A DNA stretch of 64,000 bases from Saccharothrix sp. ST-888 (GTDB lineage Bacteria > Actinomycetota > Actinomycetes > Streptomycetales > Streptomycetaceae), in assembly GCF_000955975.1 (NCBI RefSeq), contig NZ_JYJF01000009.1, positions 1 through 64,000 on the forward strand. The letters are read 5' to 3'. Below the pieces are notes generated by a model. The model saw only the letters and a list, made by a program, of their open reading frames with translations, had not been told where the DNA came from and ran no database searches. Positions 56,393 through 64,000 of this stretch are shown in pieces. The first letter of the stretch is position 1, and the number at the start of each line of letters is the position of its first letter. A program made the translations under genes and the position numbers.

Positions 56393-58273
56393 TCAGAGGC
56401 TGACTATGGACCAACCGTCGTGCACCAAGGCGTCGAGGTGGGGGTTTGCGCGGTCTTCGTGGACGGCGAGTGCGAGCAGGTGCTTGGCGCGTGTGGCCGC
56501 GACGAAGGTGGTCATCGCGGCGTGCCGACCGGTGGCATTGAGTTTGCCCACGGGAGTCTCTCCGGTGATCACCGGGAGGAGGCTGCCGAGATCGTGGCTC
56601 CTCCCGTGCCTGGTGGCGCATTCGAGGACGAGGGTCGCGCAGTGCGTCTCGCCCTTCGCGCTCGCGACGGTGGCTGTGAGTATCGGTGGCAGAGCTTCTT
56701 CCGAGGCCTGCGGCAGTGGCGTGTGGGATAGCCAGAAGGCATAAGTGGCTCTGTCCACCGGGACGGGTGCGCCGATGGCCTCCCGTACCAGCCTCCCGAG
56801 GCGGTTGACGAAGTCCTCCCAGGCGGCAGGGGTGTCGCAGTCGTTGTGCAGTGCCTTGACCAGGAGCACTCGCAGGTGGTGGCCTGGCATGCCTGGTCTG
56901 CGGTCGAGCTGAGGGAACGGCGGCAGACTCTCCGGGAGGACAGGGGCCGTGGTCGGTGCCTGCAACTCCCAGAGCAGAGCGCGGACGGCTCCCCACAGAA
57001 CAGTGACCGCAGAGCCGACCTGGCCTGTGTGCAGCAGAACCGCCCTGGCGCGCCGGTAGGCCTGCAGTAGCCGACTCACTTCCACCGCCGCCCCGATACC
57101 CGGCTGGGGCAGGTAGCAGCCGACTGCGCGGGGGAAGAGCTGTGAGGTTCCAGGGCTCTCGCGAGCGCCGAGGACCTTCGGCGGGTGCGCGGCGACGGCT
57201 TCGGGTGGCACTGTTCGTCGGACGAGTTCGTCGAAAGCGGGCAGGACCCGGACGATGCTGTCCTTGGTGAAGGTGATGAGGGCGAGAGCGCTCTCGGGTC
57301 CGTGGCCGCGGATCTCCTGCGGGCGGTGAACCGCGAGTCTGCTCGCCACTCTCGCGGGCCCCGCGCCGAAGCGCAGGCTCACCGGGAGCTCCATCGCCTC
57401 CTCGTCCAGGAAGCTCCCTGCCGCAGGTCCGACACCATCTGCACTGAGGATGCGCTGGTTGACGTCTCCTACACACTGCACGACGGTGCCGTCCTTGAAC
57501 ACCGCTTCCAACAGGCGGCGCTGTTCCTCACCGGTGTCCTGCATCTCGTCGATCAGGACGAACGGGAACCGGGAGCGCAGGCCGGCGGCCAGGCGGGGGT
57601 GCTGGTGCAGGTGCCGGGTGGCGATCGCGTACATGTCGGCGTAGCGGAAGACACCGCGCAGGAAGAGGTGCTCCTTCAGTTTCATCAGCTGCTTGTAGCT
57701 GGCGGTGCCGCGCTTGAGGTTGTCGACCCGGACCTGCAGTTCCGGCTCGGCGGGGTCGAAGACGTACGTGGCTTCGGTGACCATCTTCAGCCCGTCGGCC
57801 CGTTGCCGCGTGAAGGCCTTCAGGGTCTTGAACGGGCCCAGATCCAGAAGTCTGCGGGCCTGGGCGGCGAAGGCCTGGTCGTCGACGGCTCGGGTGGCGA
57901 CCTTCAGCGAACGCAGGGCCGGCAGAGCGAGGAAGGTGTGGACGAAGCTCTGGAACGTCCCGACGAAGTGCGGGTAGTGCTCCAACCGCCGTGCCCGTCC
58001 GGTCAGTCGGCTCGCGATCTCCTGGGTGGCTGTGTTGGTGTGGGACAGGACGCAGATGCCCTGGCGGTCGGACGACCAGCCGTCTGCCACCAGTGCGAGT
58101 TTCAGAGCGACGAGGGTGGTCTTGCCCGAGCCTGGGGCTGCCTGCAGGTGCAGTGGGCCGCGGGCTTCCAAGAACGCGAACTGCTCGGGAGACGTCAAGG
58201 CGAGGCCCATGCTCCGGGCCTTGGCTTCGATGCTTTCACGGTCCAGGGCGGTGGGGGACAGGGGCAGCGTCAC
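56393..58273 (-). CDS. UvrD/Rep-like superfamily 1 helicase (GajB-like)
   Basis: A 626-residue SF1A helicase. Motif Q/I: LTSPEQFAFLEARGPLHLQA, then APGSGKTT (residues 46-53). Motif Ia: VLSHTNTATQEIASRL. Motif II: LIDEMQDTGEEQ. Motif III: VQCVGDVNQRIL. Motif IV: PVSLRFGAGPARVAS. Motif VI: FVAATRAKHLLALAVH. GTG at 58271-58273 overlaps the stop of the OLD-family nuclease gene by four bases, so the two are translationally coupled. OLD nuclease plus UvrD-like helicase is the Gabija anti-phage pair (GajA-GajB). GajB proteins are usually nearer 500 residues, so this one is longer in its second half. Confidence 0.88.
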   Translation of the reverse strand: MTLPLSPTALDRESIEAKARSMGLALTSPEQFAFLEARGPLHLQAAPGSGKTTLVALKLALVADGWSSDRQGICVLSHTNTATQEIASRLTGRARRLEHYPHFVGTFQSFVHTFLALPALRSLKVATRAVDDQAFAAQARRLLDLGPFKTLKAFTRQRADGLKMVTEATYVFDPAEPELQVRVDNLKRGTASYKQLMKLKEHLFLRGVFRYADMYAIATRHLHQHPRLAAGLRSRFPFVLIDEMQDTGEEQRRLLEAVFKDGTVVQCVGDVNQRILSADGVGPAAGSFLDEEAMELPVSLRFGAGPARVASRLAVHRPQEIRGHGPESALALITFTKDSIVRVLPAFDELVRRTVPPEAVAAHPPKVLGARESPGTSQLFPRAVGCYLPQPGIGAAVEVSRLLQAYRRARAVLLHTGQVGSAVTVLWGAVRALLWELQAPTTAPVLPESLPPFPQLDRRPGMPGHHLRVLLVKALHNDCDTPAAWEDFVNRLGRLVREAIGAPVPVDRATYAFWLSHTPLPQASEEALPPILTATVASAKGETHCATLVLECATRHGRSHDLGSLLPVITGETPVGKLNATGRHAAMTTFVAATRAKHLLALAVHEDRANPHLDALVHDGWSIVSL

Positions 58274-60129
58274 GACCGGGCACTCCCGCGCAGGTAGCCG
58301 ATCGCCTCCACCAGGTAGCCCGGCAAGTCCTCGGGAGCGATACCGGATGTCTCCAGCAGGCGGGCAGCGTGCTGGGCCGCGATCGGCTTACTGGTGTTTC
58401 CCACGCGCAGCGGACGGTAAATCCTGAGCGCGCACTCCTCCAGCGAGAGGCGATCGTCCTCCCGCCACTTCTTCACCTCCATAGCCGCGATCTCCTCGAT
58501 TCCCACAAGATCCTCCGCCTTCGGCCACTTGGAGCGCTTGGCCGCGCTGATCGCCTGGTGCATCAGCGTCGCCATCGGCCACGAGGAGCGAGCCAAGTCG
58601 TATTCGAGGGTCCACCAGTTCGACACGAAGGTCCGGACGGCCCCGCCATCGCGCTTCTGCTTATTGACGACGCGTTCGCTCCGCTCCTCCGCAGTGAGGC
58701 TGCTCCACCGCGTGAGCTCCTTGGTCATTTCCTTGTCGGCTCCATCGGGAGCCAGGTCCATGTCCGTGATGCAGGCCACGCGTACCGGCGGCAGGGTGGA
58801 GTCCTTGCGCTGGAAGATCCGGGAATAGCGGAACAGACCGGTACTGCCGACATTCACGATGCTGACTCCGTTCTCGGCGAACGAGTGGCCGGTGACACGG
58901 GCGAGTGCGGGGAGGAGCAGGACCTCCGCATCTCCCTCGACCATGGCGACGGCCCGGGCGAAGAAGAGGTTCGCCTTGGTGGCGTCCAGGAACCGGCTGA
59001 GGAACGCGTAGTCCGAGGAGTCGAGTTGGGTGCATTCCGGCCGAAGAGGGAACGTCCGGCCCCGCGCCACGAGGGTCAGGTGCTCCACCGGCACACTGGA
59101 GGCGACGTGCGGGCTGTGCGTGGTGGCGATGATCTGGACGGGGGACTCGCCCCGGCTGCGGTCCTGGAGCAGCTCGACGACGCGGGTCTGCAGCTGCGGG
59201 TGCATGTGGGCCTCGGGCTCCTCGATGAGGAGGATGGGGGAGGTGCTTTCCCGGCCCAGCAGGAGGAGTTCGGCGGCCATGAACAGGGCGTTGTTGTAGC
59301 CGAGGCCGTGACGGGTCGACTCGGTGAGGCCGGGGTCGGGTGCGAAGGCCAGCTCGAGGCGCTCAAGAACGCTTTGGAGCGATGCGGTCGTGGCGATGCT
59401 GATCGCGCCGGAGAGGGTGTCCTGGCCGATGGCGAACCTGTTCAGGTATCCGCTGTTGAGCTCGTCCCGGGCTTTCTGCACCAGGGCGTTGGCGTTGATG
59501 TGGTGGTCGGCGCGCTGCAGGATGCCCACCAAGGTGCCGGCGCTGTCCTCGGCGGAGTCGAAGTCGTCCTCCCGCTGCTCGTGCATGCCGGGGTACTGGG
59601 TGAGGATCTGCGACAGCCGGGAGTTGCGGCCGGCCCGCATCTCTCCTTCGGCGTCGCGCAGCGGCCGAAGGTATGTCGCACGCAGACGCTCGCGGGCTTC
59701 GCCGTCGAGCGGGGTCTCGCCCGCACGCACCCTGACGGACATGCGGTGGGGCACATCCGGGTCGAACGGCTCTGCCCGCAGGGTCACGGTCAGCCGGGAG
59801 GCCTCTCCCGGAAGCGAGGTCAGGAACTCGCTGAAGGAGCCGAGTTCCTGGTCGTCGAGGCCTTCGAACGTACAGCTGATCTGCAGGTAGTCGGCTCTGC
59901 CACCGGCACCGTAGTGGAGGTCGTCCGCTGTGATGCGGGTGAAGTCGGCGCTCGACGTCAGGCACAGCCGGATCGCGTCGACCACCGCGCTCTTGCCGCT
60001 GTCGTTCTCTCCAACCAGAACGGTGAGGCCCGGCTGAAGAGTGAGGTCCAGAGCCGACCCCAGATCCGAGTCGGTGGCAGGCCCGCCGAAGATACGGAAG
60101 TTCTCGGCTTGCACGCGTGCCAGATACAT
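58270..60129 (-). CDS. OLD-family ATP-dependent endonuclease with TOPRIM domain (GajA-like)
   Basis: A 619-residue nuclease. The N-terminal ABC-type ATPase shows VQAENFRIF, Walker A GENDSGKS (residues 40-47), Walker B LLIEEPEAHMHPQLQTRVVE and the H-loop IIATTHSPHVAS. The C-terminal TOPRIM shows VEGDAEVLLLPAL (Glu398), NVGSTGLFRYSRIF and CITDMDLAPDG (Asp456, Asp458), all catalytic positions present. The ATG at 60127-60129 follows GAGGGG and opens at the usual MYLARVQAENF. The frame is open to 60186. Overlap with the helicase gene makes this a Gabija-like operon. GajA senses nucleotide depletion in studied systems; that is not shown here. Confidence 0.88.
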   Translation of the reverse strand: MYLARVQAENFRIFGGPATDSDLGSALDLTLQPGLTVLVGENDSGKSAVVDAIRLCLTSSADFTRITADDLHYGAGGRADYLQISCTFEGLDDQELGSFSEFLTSLPGEASRLTVTLRAEPFDPDVPHRMSVRVRAGETPLDGEARERLRATYLRPLRDAEGEMRAGRNSRLSQILTQYPGMHEQREDDFDSAEDSAGTLVGILQRADHHINANALVQKARDELNSGYLNRFAIGQDTLSGAISIATTASLQSVLERLELAFAPDPGLTESTRHGLGYNNALFMAAELLLLGRESTSPILLIEEPEAHMHPQLQTRVVELLQDRSRGESPVQIIATTHSPHVASSVPVEHLTLVARGRTFPLRPECTQLDSSDYAFLSRFLDATKANLFFARAVAMVEGDAEVLLLPALARVTGHSFAENGVSIVNVGSTGLFRYSRIFQRKDSTLPPVRVACITDMDLAPDGADKEMTKELTRWSSLTAEERSERVVNKQKRDGGAVRTFVSNWWTLEYDLARSSWPMATLMHQAISAAKRSKWPKAEDLVGIEEIAAMEVKKWREDDRLSLEECALRIYRPLRVGNTSKPIAAQHAARLLETSGIAPEDLPGYLVEAIGYLRGSARS

Positions 60130-60475
60130 GAACCCCTCTAATGTCCGCTGGCTGCCGCAGGCAGCCGCCACTCCCCGTACCGGCACGCTAGAGCGGCTGC
60201 GCTCCGCGGCGCAGCGAAGTAATCATGATGAGATGAAGACAACCAAACCGCTGACCGGCCCTGTGAGCGCAGCGACCGGCCCCTCGTTCGGTGACGGACT
60301 ATGAGGGCTTCTCCGCCCCGCAAGGACCTGCTCGGTCAGCGGGGTACCGCGGGGCCCTGGCCCAGTGAGCTCCGTCCTCAACCTTTTGGTTGAGGAGCCG
60401 CCGTCGTCAGTTGCGTCCGCGCGGCGGCTCGTTGTGTCGAAGCCGACGTCGCGGATGCACTGGACCTCAGGGCGA
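60130..60475. other. Intergenic region with hairpins between protease and nuclease genes
   Basis: 346 bases. TCCTCAACC (60375-60383) pairs with GGTTGAGGA (60388-60396) around TTTT, a plausible terminator for the minus-strand protease gene about 80 bases after its stop. GGCTGCC (60150-60156) pairs with 60160-60166 in the nuclease leader. A locally AT-rich patch at 60219-60246 may hold the nuclease promoter, but no confident -35/-10 is seen. Confidence 0.45.
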
Positions 60476-61627
60476 TCAAACCAGGCTTAGACGCGGCCGC
60501 TCGCCGACTGGAGCAGCAAATGAATCCCGGCCGCCTTCTTGCGCTGTGACGATGAGGCCGAATACGAGATCGTTCAAGTCGCCGGTGCGCAGATGAAGCT
60601 CGCGGGCGACATCCGGGAATTTGACGCCCTCTTGGCGCATCGCGCTGAACACCTTCGCAAGGACCTGGGATGTCTCGTGCCGCAGCCCGCGAGGCTCGGC
60701 CTTGCGGTAACCGAGCCGGCCGAGGTCGACGCAGTGGGTGCGGTACTGCCAGTCGGTGGTACGACCAAGTTCGTGAAGGCGGTGGGCGAGGGCCATCGCG
60801 GCGACCCGCCAGTGCTGTTTGGCGGTGAGGATCCAATCGGTGGTCGCGTTCTTCGGCGCTCGGGCGAGGATGTCGGGGGCCGGCATAAGCAGGGCCGCGG
60901 CGAAGCGGTGCGCTTCCGCCTCCGCGTCCGGGCCGTGCGGGATCTGTTCTTCGCCATGAAGGACCAGGTGACCAAGTTCGTGAGCGGCGTCGAAGCGGCT
61001 GCGCTCGGCAGTCTTCGTGGTGTTCAGCAGCACAAAGGGCGTGCCGCGATTCCAGAACGAGAACGCGTCCACGTCCTTGCAGTCGCGGGACAGCGAGAAC
61101 ACGCGGGTTCCGTGCGCTTCGAGAAGATGCAGCATGTTCCCGATCGGGGCGTTCCCGAGGCCCCACCGAGCCCGGACCAGGTTTGCTGCTTCCTCGGCCG
61201 GCGGTAGGCCCTCGGAGGCCTGTCCTGGCATCGGGATGTCGGCGACGTCAGTACGGCAGCGGCTGAAGGAGGTCAGCGACGGCAGGTCGTGATCGAGGAG
61301 GCGAAACCGTTCGCCGATCCAATTCTGGAGTTCCCACGCCATGCGCCCGTTACTGAGAGCGATGTCTCGCTGAGAGGCAGTCATCTTGCTGGGCGCACGG
61401 AAACTCACCGCGTCCGGGGGAAGGTCGGCGACCTCGTCCGCGTGGAAGAACGACTCAGGGAAGTCCAGAGTCTGGGCGAGAGAGGCGAGCGACGCCGCGG
61501 AGGGTGTGGCCTTGCCGCTCTCGAAGTCGCCCAGCCGCCGGGTGGTGATCCCGGCGAGCTGGGAGAGGCGGGTGACGGTCAGGCCCCGGCGCTTGCGCGC
61601 CAGGACGAGCCGGGATGCGGTAATCAT
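60476..61627 (-). CDS. XRE-family regulator with ImmA/IrrE metallopeptidase domain
   Basis: A 383-residue fusion. XRE HTH (about residues 3-60): ITASRLVLARKRRGLTVTRL, then RRLGDFESGKATPS. The ImmA/IrrE zinc peptidase domain carries DAAHELGHLVLHG with HELGH at 216-220, and Glu238 in EAEAHRFAAALLMP as third ligand. Such proteins cleave partner repressors or toxins after stress, as ImmA does in ICEBs1 and IrrE/PprI in Deinococcus. The ATG at 61625-61627 lacks a Shine-Dalgarno site (the sense strand is CTCCTCCC), so translation may couple to the upstream gene. It lies 43 bases downstream of the uncharacterised 222-residue gene, its probable partner. Confidence 0.88.
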   Translation of the reverse strand: MITASRLVLARKRRGLTVTRLSQLAGITTRRLGDFESGKATPSAASLASLAQTLDFPESFFHADEVADLPPDAVSFRAPSKMTASQRDIALSNGRMAWELQNWIGERFRLLDHDLPSLTSFSRCRTDVADIPMPGQASEGLPPAEEAANLVRARWGLGNAPIGNMLHLLEAHGTRVFSLSRDCKDVDAFSFWNRGTPFVLLNTTKTAERSRFDAAHELGHLVLHGEEQIPHGPDAEAEAHRFAAALLMPAPDILARAPKNATTDWILTAKQHWRVAAMALAHRLHELGRTTDWQYRTHCVDLGRLGYRKAEPRGLRHETSQVLAKVFSAMRQEGVKFPDVARELHLRTGDLNDLVFGLIVTAQEGGRDSFAAPVGERPRLSLV

Positions 61628-61670
61628 GGGAGGAGCACGTTTCGGGGGAGAGGGCGGACGGGTACTTCGC

Positions 61671-62339
61671 TCAGCCCAGTCGTTCGACCGGAATGTCGAA
61701 CCCGCTGTTCGGGTCGATAGCGTCCTCGAACGGGGTGAAGCCGTCGAAGTCGATCTCGGGAAGGATAATCCGCTCGTTCCACACATCGATCTTTCCGTGC
61801 TCGCCAGCGCCCTCCGGGAGAGACAGCTCAGCGTGCAGACGGACACCGGACTTCGTGCTCACGTGCTGATATAGCAAGAACCACGTCGGAATCCCGTCGC
61901 CGACCTCCACGTCCTCCTCGCCGAAGCCGACACCGGGGATCAGGAGCTGGCGGTTCGTCGCTACCCGTCCCATCACGGCCGTGCCCTTGGAGTAGCGGGT
62001 CGTTGGCTTCAGGGCGCCGAAACCTGTCTCGCGGCTCCCGCTGGAGACGGTGATTGCGAACTCTTCGGACGGGGCGACGAGCAGTGGGACGTTGCGCGGA
62101 CTCGCGGCGGTCCAGCCATGCGGCAGATAGGTCTCGCGGAGGAACCGTACAGTGCGACCCCAGAAGATGTTGCCGGGCAGAGAGATGGGGTCCAGGCCGG
62201 TGCAGAAGTTTCGTTCGGCCTCGGCACGCTGCAGCGCGGTGTCGATGTTCTCGACAGCCGATGGCGTGCCCTCGGGCGACAGGCCGAGCTTCTTGAGGCG
62301 TTCCTCGACCTCGTGCACGTCTGTCCACACCACGGTCAT
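61671..62339 (-). CDS. Uncharacterised protein paired with the ImmA/IrrE protease
   Basis: A 222-residue protein with no family I recognise. It begins TVVWTDVHEVEERLKKLGLS (helical), then NFCTGLDPISLPGNIFWGRT. A beta-rich middle follows (VPLLVAPSEEFAITVSSGSR, ATNRQLLIPGVGFGEEDVEV) and an acidic C-terminus (ILPEIDFDGFTPFEDAIDPN). No membrane helix or signal is visible. ATG 62337-62339 is chosen for AGAGGGG upstream; a start at 62390 would add 17 residues without a ribosome site. It is the first gene of the minus-strand island and directly precedes the protease gene. It may be the protease substrate, a toxin or a sensor; this is inference. Confidence 0.7.
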   Translation of the reverse strand: MTVVWTDVHEVEERLKKLGLSPEGTPSAVENIDTALQRAEAERNFCTGLDPISLPGNIFWGRTVRFLRETYLPHGWTAASPRNVPLLVAPSEEFAITVSSGSRETGFGALKPTTRYSKGTAVMGRVATNRQLLIPGVGFGEEDVEVGDGIPTWFLLYQHVSTKSGVRLHAELSLPEGAGEHGKIDVWNERIILPEIDFDGFTPFEDAIDPNSGFDIPVERLG

Positions 62340-62814
62340 TTTTGCGCCGCCCCTCTGGATCACCGCCAACTTCCGGATACTCTCCCTCATGTGAGGTAGA
62401 AAATCAAGAAGTGGTGCTTGTGGGGGCGGGTGTCGACGAGGTCAGGTGCATCCCGGAAGTGAGGGTCGCCCGCTGATCGAGGCGGTGAGGTGCGTGGAGT
62501 ATGGCCGAGGCCAGGCGGTGTTGGCGACGCGTCCGACGACAGCGCGAGCGTGTTAGGGACACCACCCCTCGGGGGTCCGACGGTCCTGGACACCCATGGA
62601 GAGGTCTCCGAGTCGGTCGCGCAGGACCATGAGGGCCGGGATAACAGTGATGAACTGAGCTGTCTGGTCCTGAAGGTCGCTGTAAGCCGCCGGCTCCCTC
62701 CGGGCCTGAGACGTCTGTGAAGCCCTTGATCACGAATTCCTGCCGAACAAGGTCGAACACGCCCGTGCCAAGCTGAAACGCCTCGTCAAGCTAGACGCCC
62801 TCTAAGAGTTCTCC
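62340..62814. other. Gene-free region with gene debris
   Basis: No convincing complete gene. A plus-strand tail at 62725-62805 reads ALDHEFLPNKVEHARAKL, KRLVKLDAL and a stop, with a stop a few codons upstream. It looks like the end of a degraded gene, perhaps a transposase, but cannot be identified. The promoter of the minus-strand island should lie near 62340-62400. Confidence 0.35.
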
Positions 62815-63000
62815 ATGCCGCTGTCCTGCATCACACGGCCCACCAGGTGGTCCGCCCAGGCGACCACCGTCGCGTTCTCGGCGGCGCTGCTGACCTCCGC
62901 GCTGGCCGGAATCCCGATCGGCCGCCTGCTGGACCGGCGGCCCGAGGGCGGTGATGACGGCCAGATCCGCTCTTGGCGAGCATGGGTGACGCTTTGCCCG
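62815..63000 (+). pseudogene. Frameshifted fragment of an MFS transporter
   Basis: The frame from 62815 reads RWSAQATTVAFSAALLTSAL, AGIPIGRLLDRR, which is MFS helix 2 and the start of loop motif A. At about 62938-62939 a +1 shift is needed to continue GPRAVMTARSALGEHG; LLDRRGPRAVMT is the classic MFS motif A region. The rest of a ~400-residue transporter is absent. This is debris from a truncated, frameshifted gene at the island edge. Confidence 0.55.
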
Positions 63001-63154
63001 AGAGAGCGGCAGGGCTGGCAAAGGATCGAACCAGTTGAGTCGGTAGCCCACGAGCGATGACTACTGAAAGTAGCGAGATGGCGTATTGCCCAGTGCTGGC
63101 AAGGGCAACGGGGTGATCATCGCGAGTTCGATCTACGCGTGCTCATTTCACACT

Positions 63155-63363
63155 CATTTCACATCGCGAGCCCCAGAGGTAGTGCAGCCGCCCCCTCTCC
63201 AGGCGTTTCCGCAGGTCAGGGCCTTGCCTGACCTGCGGAAACGATGAGAGATCGAACTGCATTTCCGCAGGTCAGATGGGGTCCTACAGGTCGAAGTTCT
63301 GATCGAACATGCCCCTGATCTGCGGAAACGGCGGTCGCATAGAAGATCATTTCACAACCAGTG
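63155..63363. repeat. Island repeat copy B: ~209-bp element with paired inverted repeats
   Basis: A direct copy of 53653-53870 with roughly 80 percent identity by eye. The first hairpin is 17 bp here (63204-63220 with 63227-63243, 6-base loop). The second pair is TTTCCGCAGGTCA (63262-63274) with TGATCTGCGGAAA (63316-63328), one mismatch. The core TCCTACAGGTCGAAGTTCTG and its continuation match copy A exactly. CATTTCACA occurs at both ends, and a second TCATTTCACA lies just left at 63143. Confidence 0.85.
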
Positions 63364-63774
63364 CACACGCGGAGTCCTTGGCGATGAGACACAGCGAGAG
63401 GCGCTGAGCAGCGCCGAGTAGGCCGCCAGCGCTGTCCAAGTCGGTCGCTACGCAGTGCCACCGGCGGGAGCGGCGTGAGGACGGCGTCGCCCTCGGATAG
63501 TGCTGTGACCGGAAACGTGCACCGGGTTGGTGGGTTGGCTTCGGAGTGCCTGGCACCGGTTGGATGGCTGTAACGTCCACCGAGTGTTTGGGGGTCGGGT
63601 GTCGCTGAGCCATCGCAAATGGTCGCAACCTTTGCCACGGGCAGTCACCGAATGGTCTACTTGGCCGATCCTGCAGTGGATCGATCAAAGGGGTGGTGTT
63701 GGTGAATCAGCGGCCAACGCAGCCGTCAGACAGCTCTTCGCGGCCCTGCAGGCGGTTGAAGGATCGAGGTCCCT
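63364..63774. other. Gene-free stretch before the right-edge nuclease gene
   Basis: About 410 bases. Open frames in either strand give no protein-like translation. It probably holds the promoter of the DUF4297-like gene, but none is clear. Confidence 0.4.
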
Positions 63775-64000
63775 TTGTCGCTGGCGCCAGCTGACGGTGG
63801 GCGCCGCAGTCGACGCGGCTTCGCCTACCAGGACGCGGTCACTCTTCTCGACTGCCTCGATATGCACGAGGGTATGTGGACAAGGGTCTCTTGGGAGGAT
63901 CTAGAGGACATCGTCTGCACTGACGGCGACGTTCCCGTTTATCGCCAGGTGAAGACCATTGAAGAGGCCGGGAAGCGCCACAGCGTCGCTGATGTTTGTC
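63775..64000 (+). CDS. DUF4297-like (Cap4-type) nuclease-domain protein, N-terminal part
   Basis: The gene starts at a TTG (63775), supported by AAGGATCGAGG upstream, and runs off the window after ~75 residues. It reads GGRRSRRGFAYQDAVTLL, then TRVSWEDLEDIVCTDGDV and VYRQVKTIEE. A Gly-Phe-x-Tyr-Gln opening, an acidic Asp-Ile-Val strand and a Gln-x-Lys are the hallmarks of the DUF4297/Cap4 nuclease fold of PD-(D/E)xK type, found in anti-phage proteins. An in-frame TGA at 63757 bounds the upstream side. The rest of the protein, which would define the system, is outside the window. Confidence 0.6.
   Translation, partial: MSLAPADGGRRSRRGFAYQDAVTLLDCLDMHEGMWTRVSWEDLEDIVCTDGDVPVYRQVKTIEEAGKRHSVADVC

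Noticed and set aside
56301..56400. Plus-strand frame beginning RASTWLLIRHGDTP, like the RHG motif of histidine phosphatases
   Set aside because: The similarity is limited to about eight residues, the frame then runs antisense through the helicase gene, and no second motif follows.

Overview
The window is high-GC actinobacterial DNA, most likely Streptomyces, Kitasatospora or a close relative. The evidence is a two-domain geosmin synthase, an SsgA-family sporulation protein, a SigE-type ECF sigma factor, very large LuxR/LAL and XRE-STAND regulators, frequent GTG/TTG starts, and one TTA codon in a regulator. No rRNA, tRNA, complete insertion sequence or origin was seen.

0-15 kb is ordinary chromosome with secreted and specialised-metabolism genes. 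It holds the tail of an M4 metallopeptidase, a sigma factor with a membrane partner, a secreted alpha-amylase with a recognisable promoter and maltose-type operator, an SDR, a lipoprotein esterase, a hemerythrin, a DUF1152 protein, geosmin synthase, DUF1697, an oxidoreductase gene broken by an amber codon, an ArsC-like protein and a P450. Perfect hairpins separate several transcription units. A perfect 27-bp inverted repeat sits between DUF1697 and the broken gene.

15-28 kb is rich in regulators: a LuxR/LAL ATPase, two paralogous AraC proteins around an alpha/beta hydrolase with an altered catalytic centre, and an XRE-STAND-TPR regulator divergent from an operon-like run (two hydrolases, Dps-like, SsgA-like, secreted VOC protein). 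28-38 kb carries redox and detoxification genes: hydrolase, flavin disulfide reductase, GNAT, MFS exporter with an extra C-terminal domain, DoxX, isochorismatase, LLM monooxygenase with FMN reductase, amidohydrolase and YoaK. Several promoters here share TGTTCC elements. 38-44.5 kb is a translationally coupled cytochrome bd operon, cydA-cydB-cydD-cydC. 44.5-53.4 kb has pirin and AhpD-like genes diverging from a palindromic operator, two more alpha/beta hydrolases, a second LuxR/LAL regulator (with the TTA codon) and a second XRE-STAND regulator.

53.4-64 kb is an accessory island. All genes between 54.1 and 62.3 kb lie on the minus strand: an uncharacterised protein, an XRE-ImmA/IrrE metalloprotease, an OLD-family ATPase/TOPRIM nuclease overlapping a UvrD-like helicase (Gabija-like), an Mrr-type restriction endonuclease and a small hypothetical. 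The block lies between two direct copies of a roughly 210-bp element built from GTTTCCGCAGGTCA-type inverted repeats. A solitary type I-E-like CRISPR repeat, gene debris (including a frameshifted MFS transporter) and the start of a DUF4297-like nuclease gene running off the right edge complete it. I read this as an anti-phage defence island. The grouping of protease module, Gabija-like pair and Mrr nuclease between hairpin repeats is the most novel part of the window.
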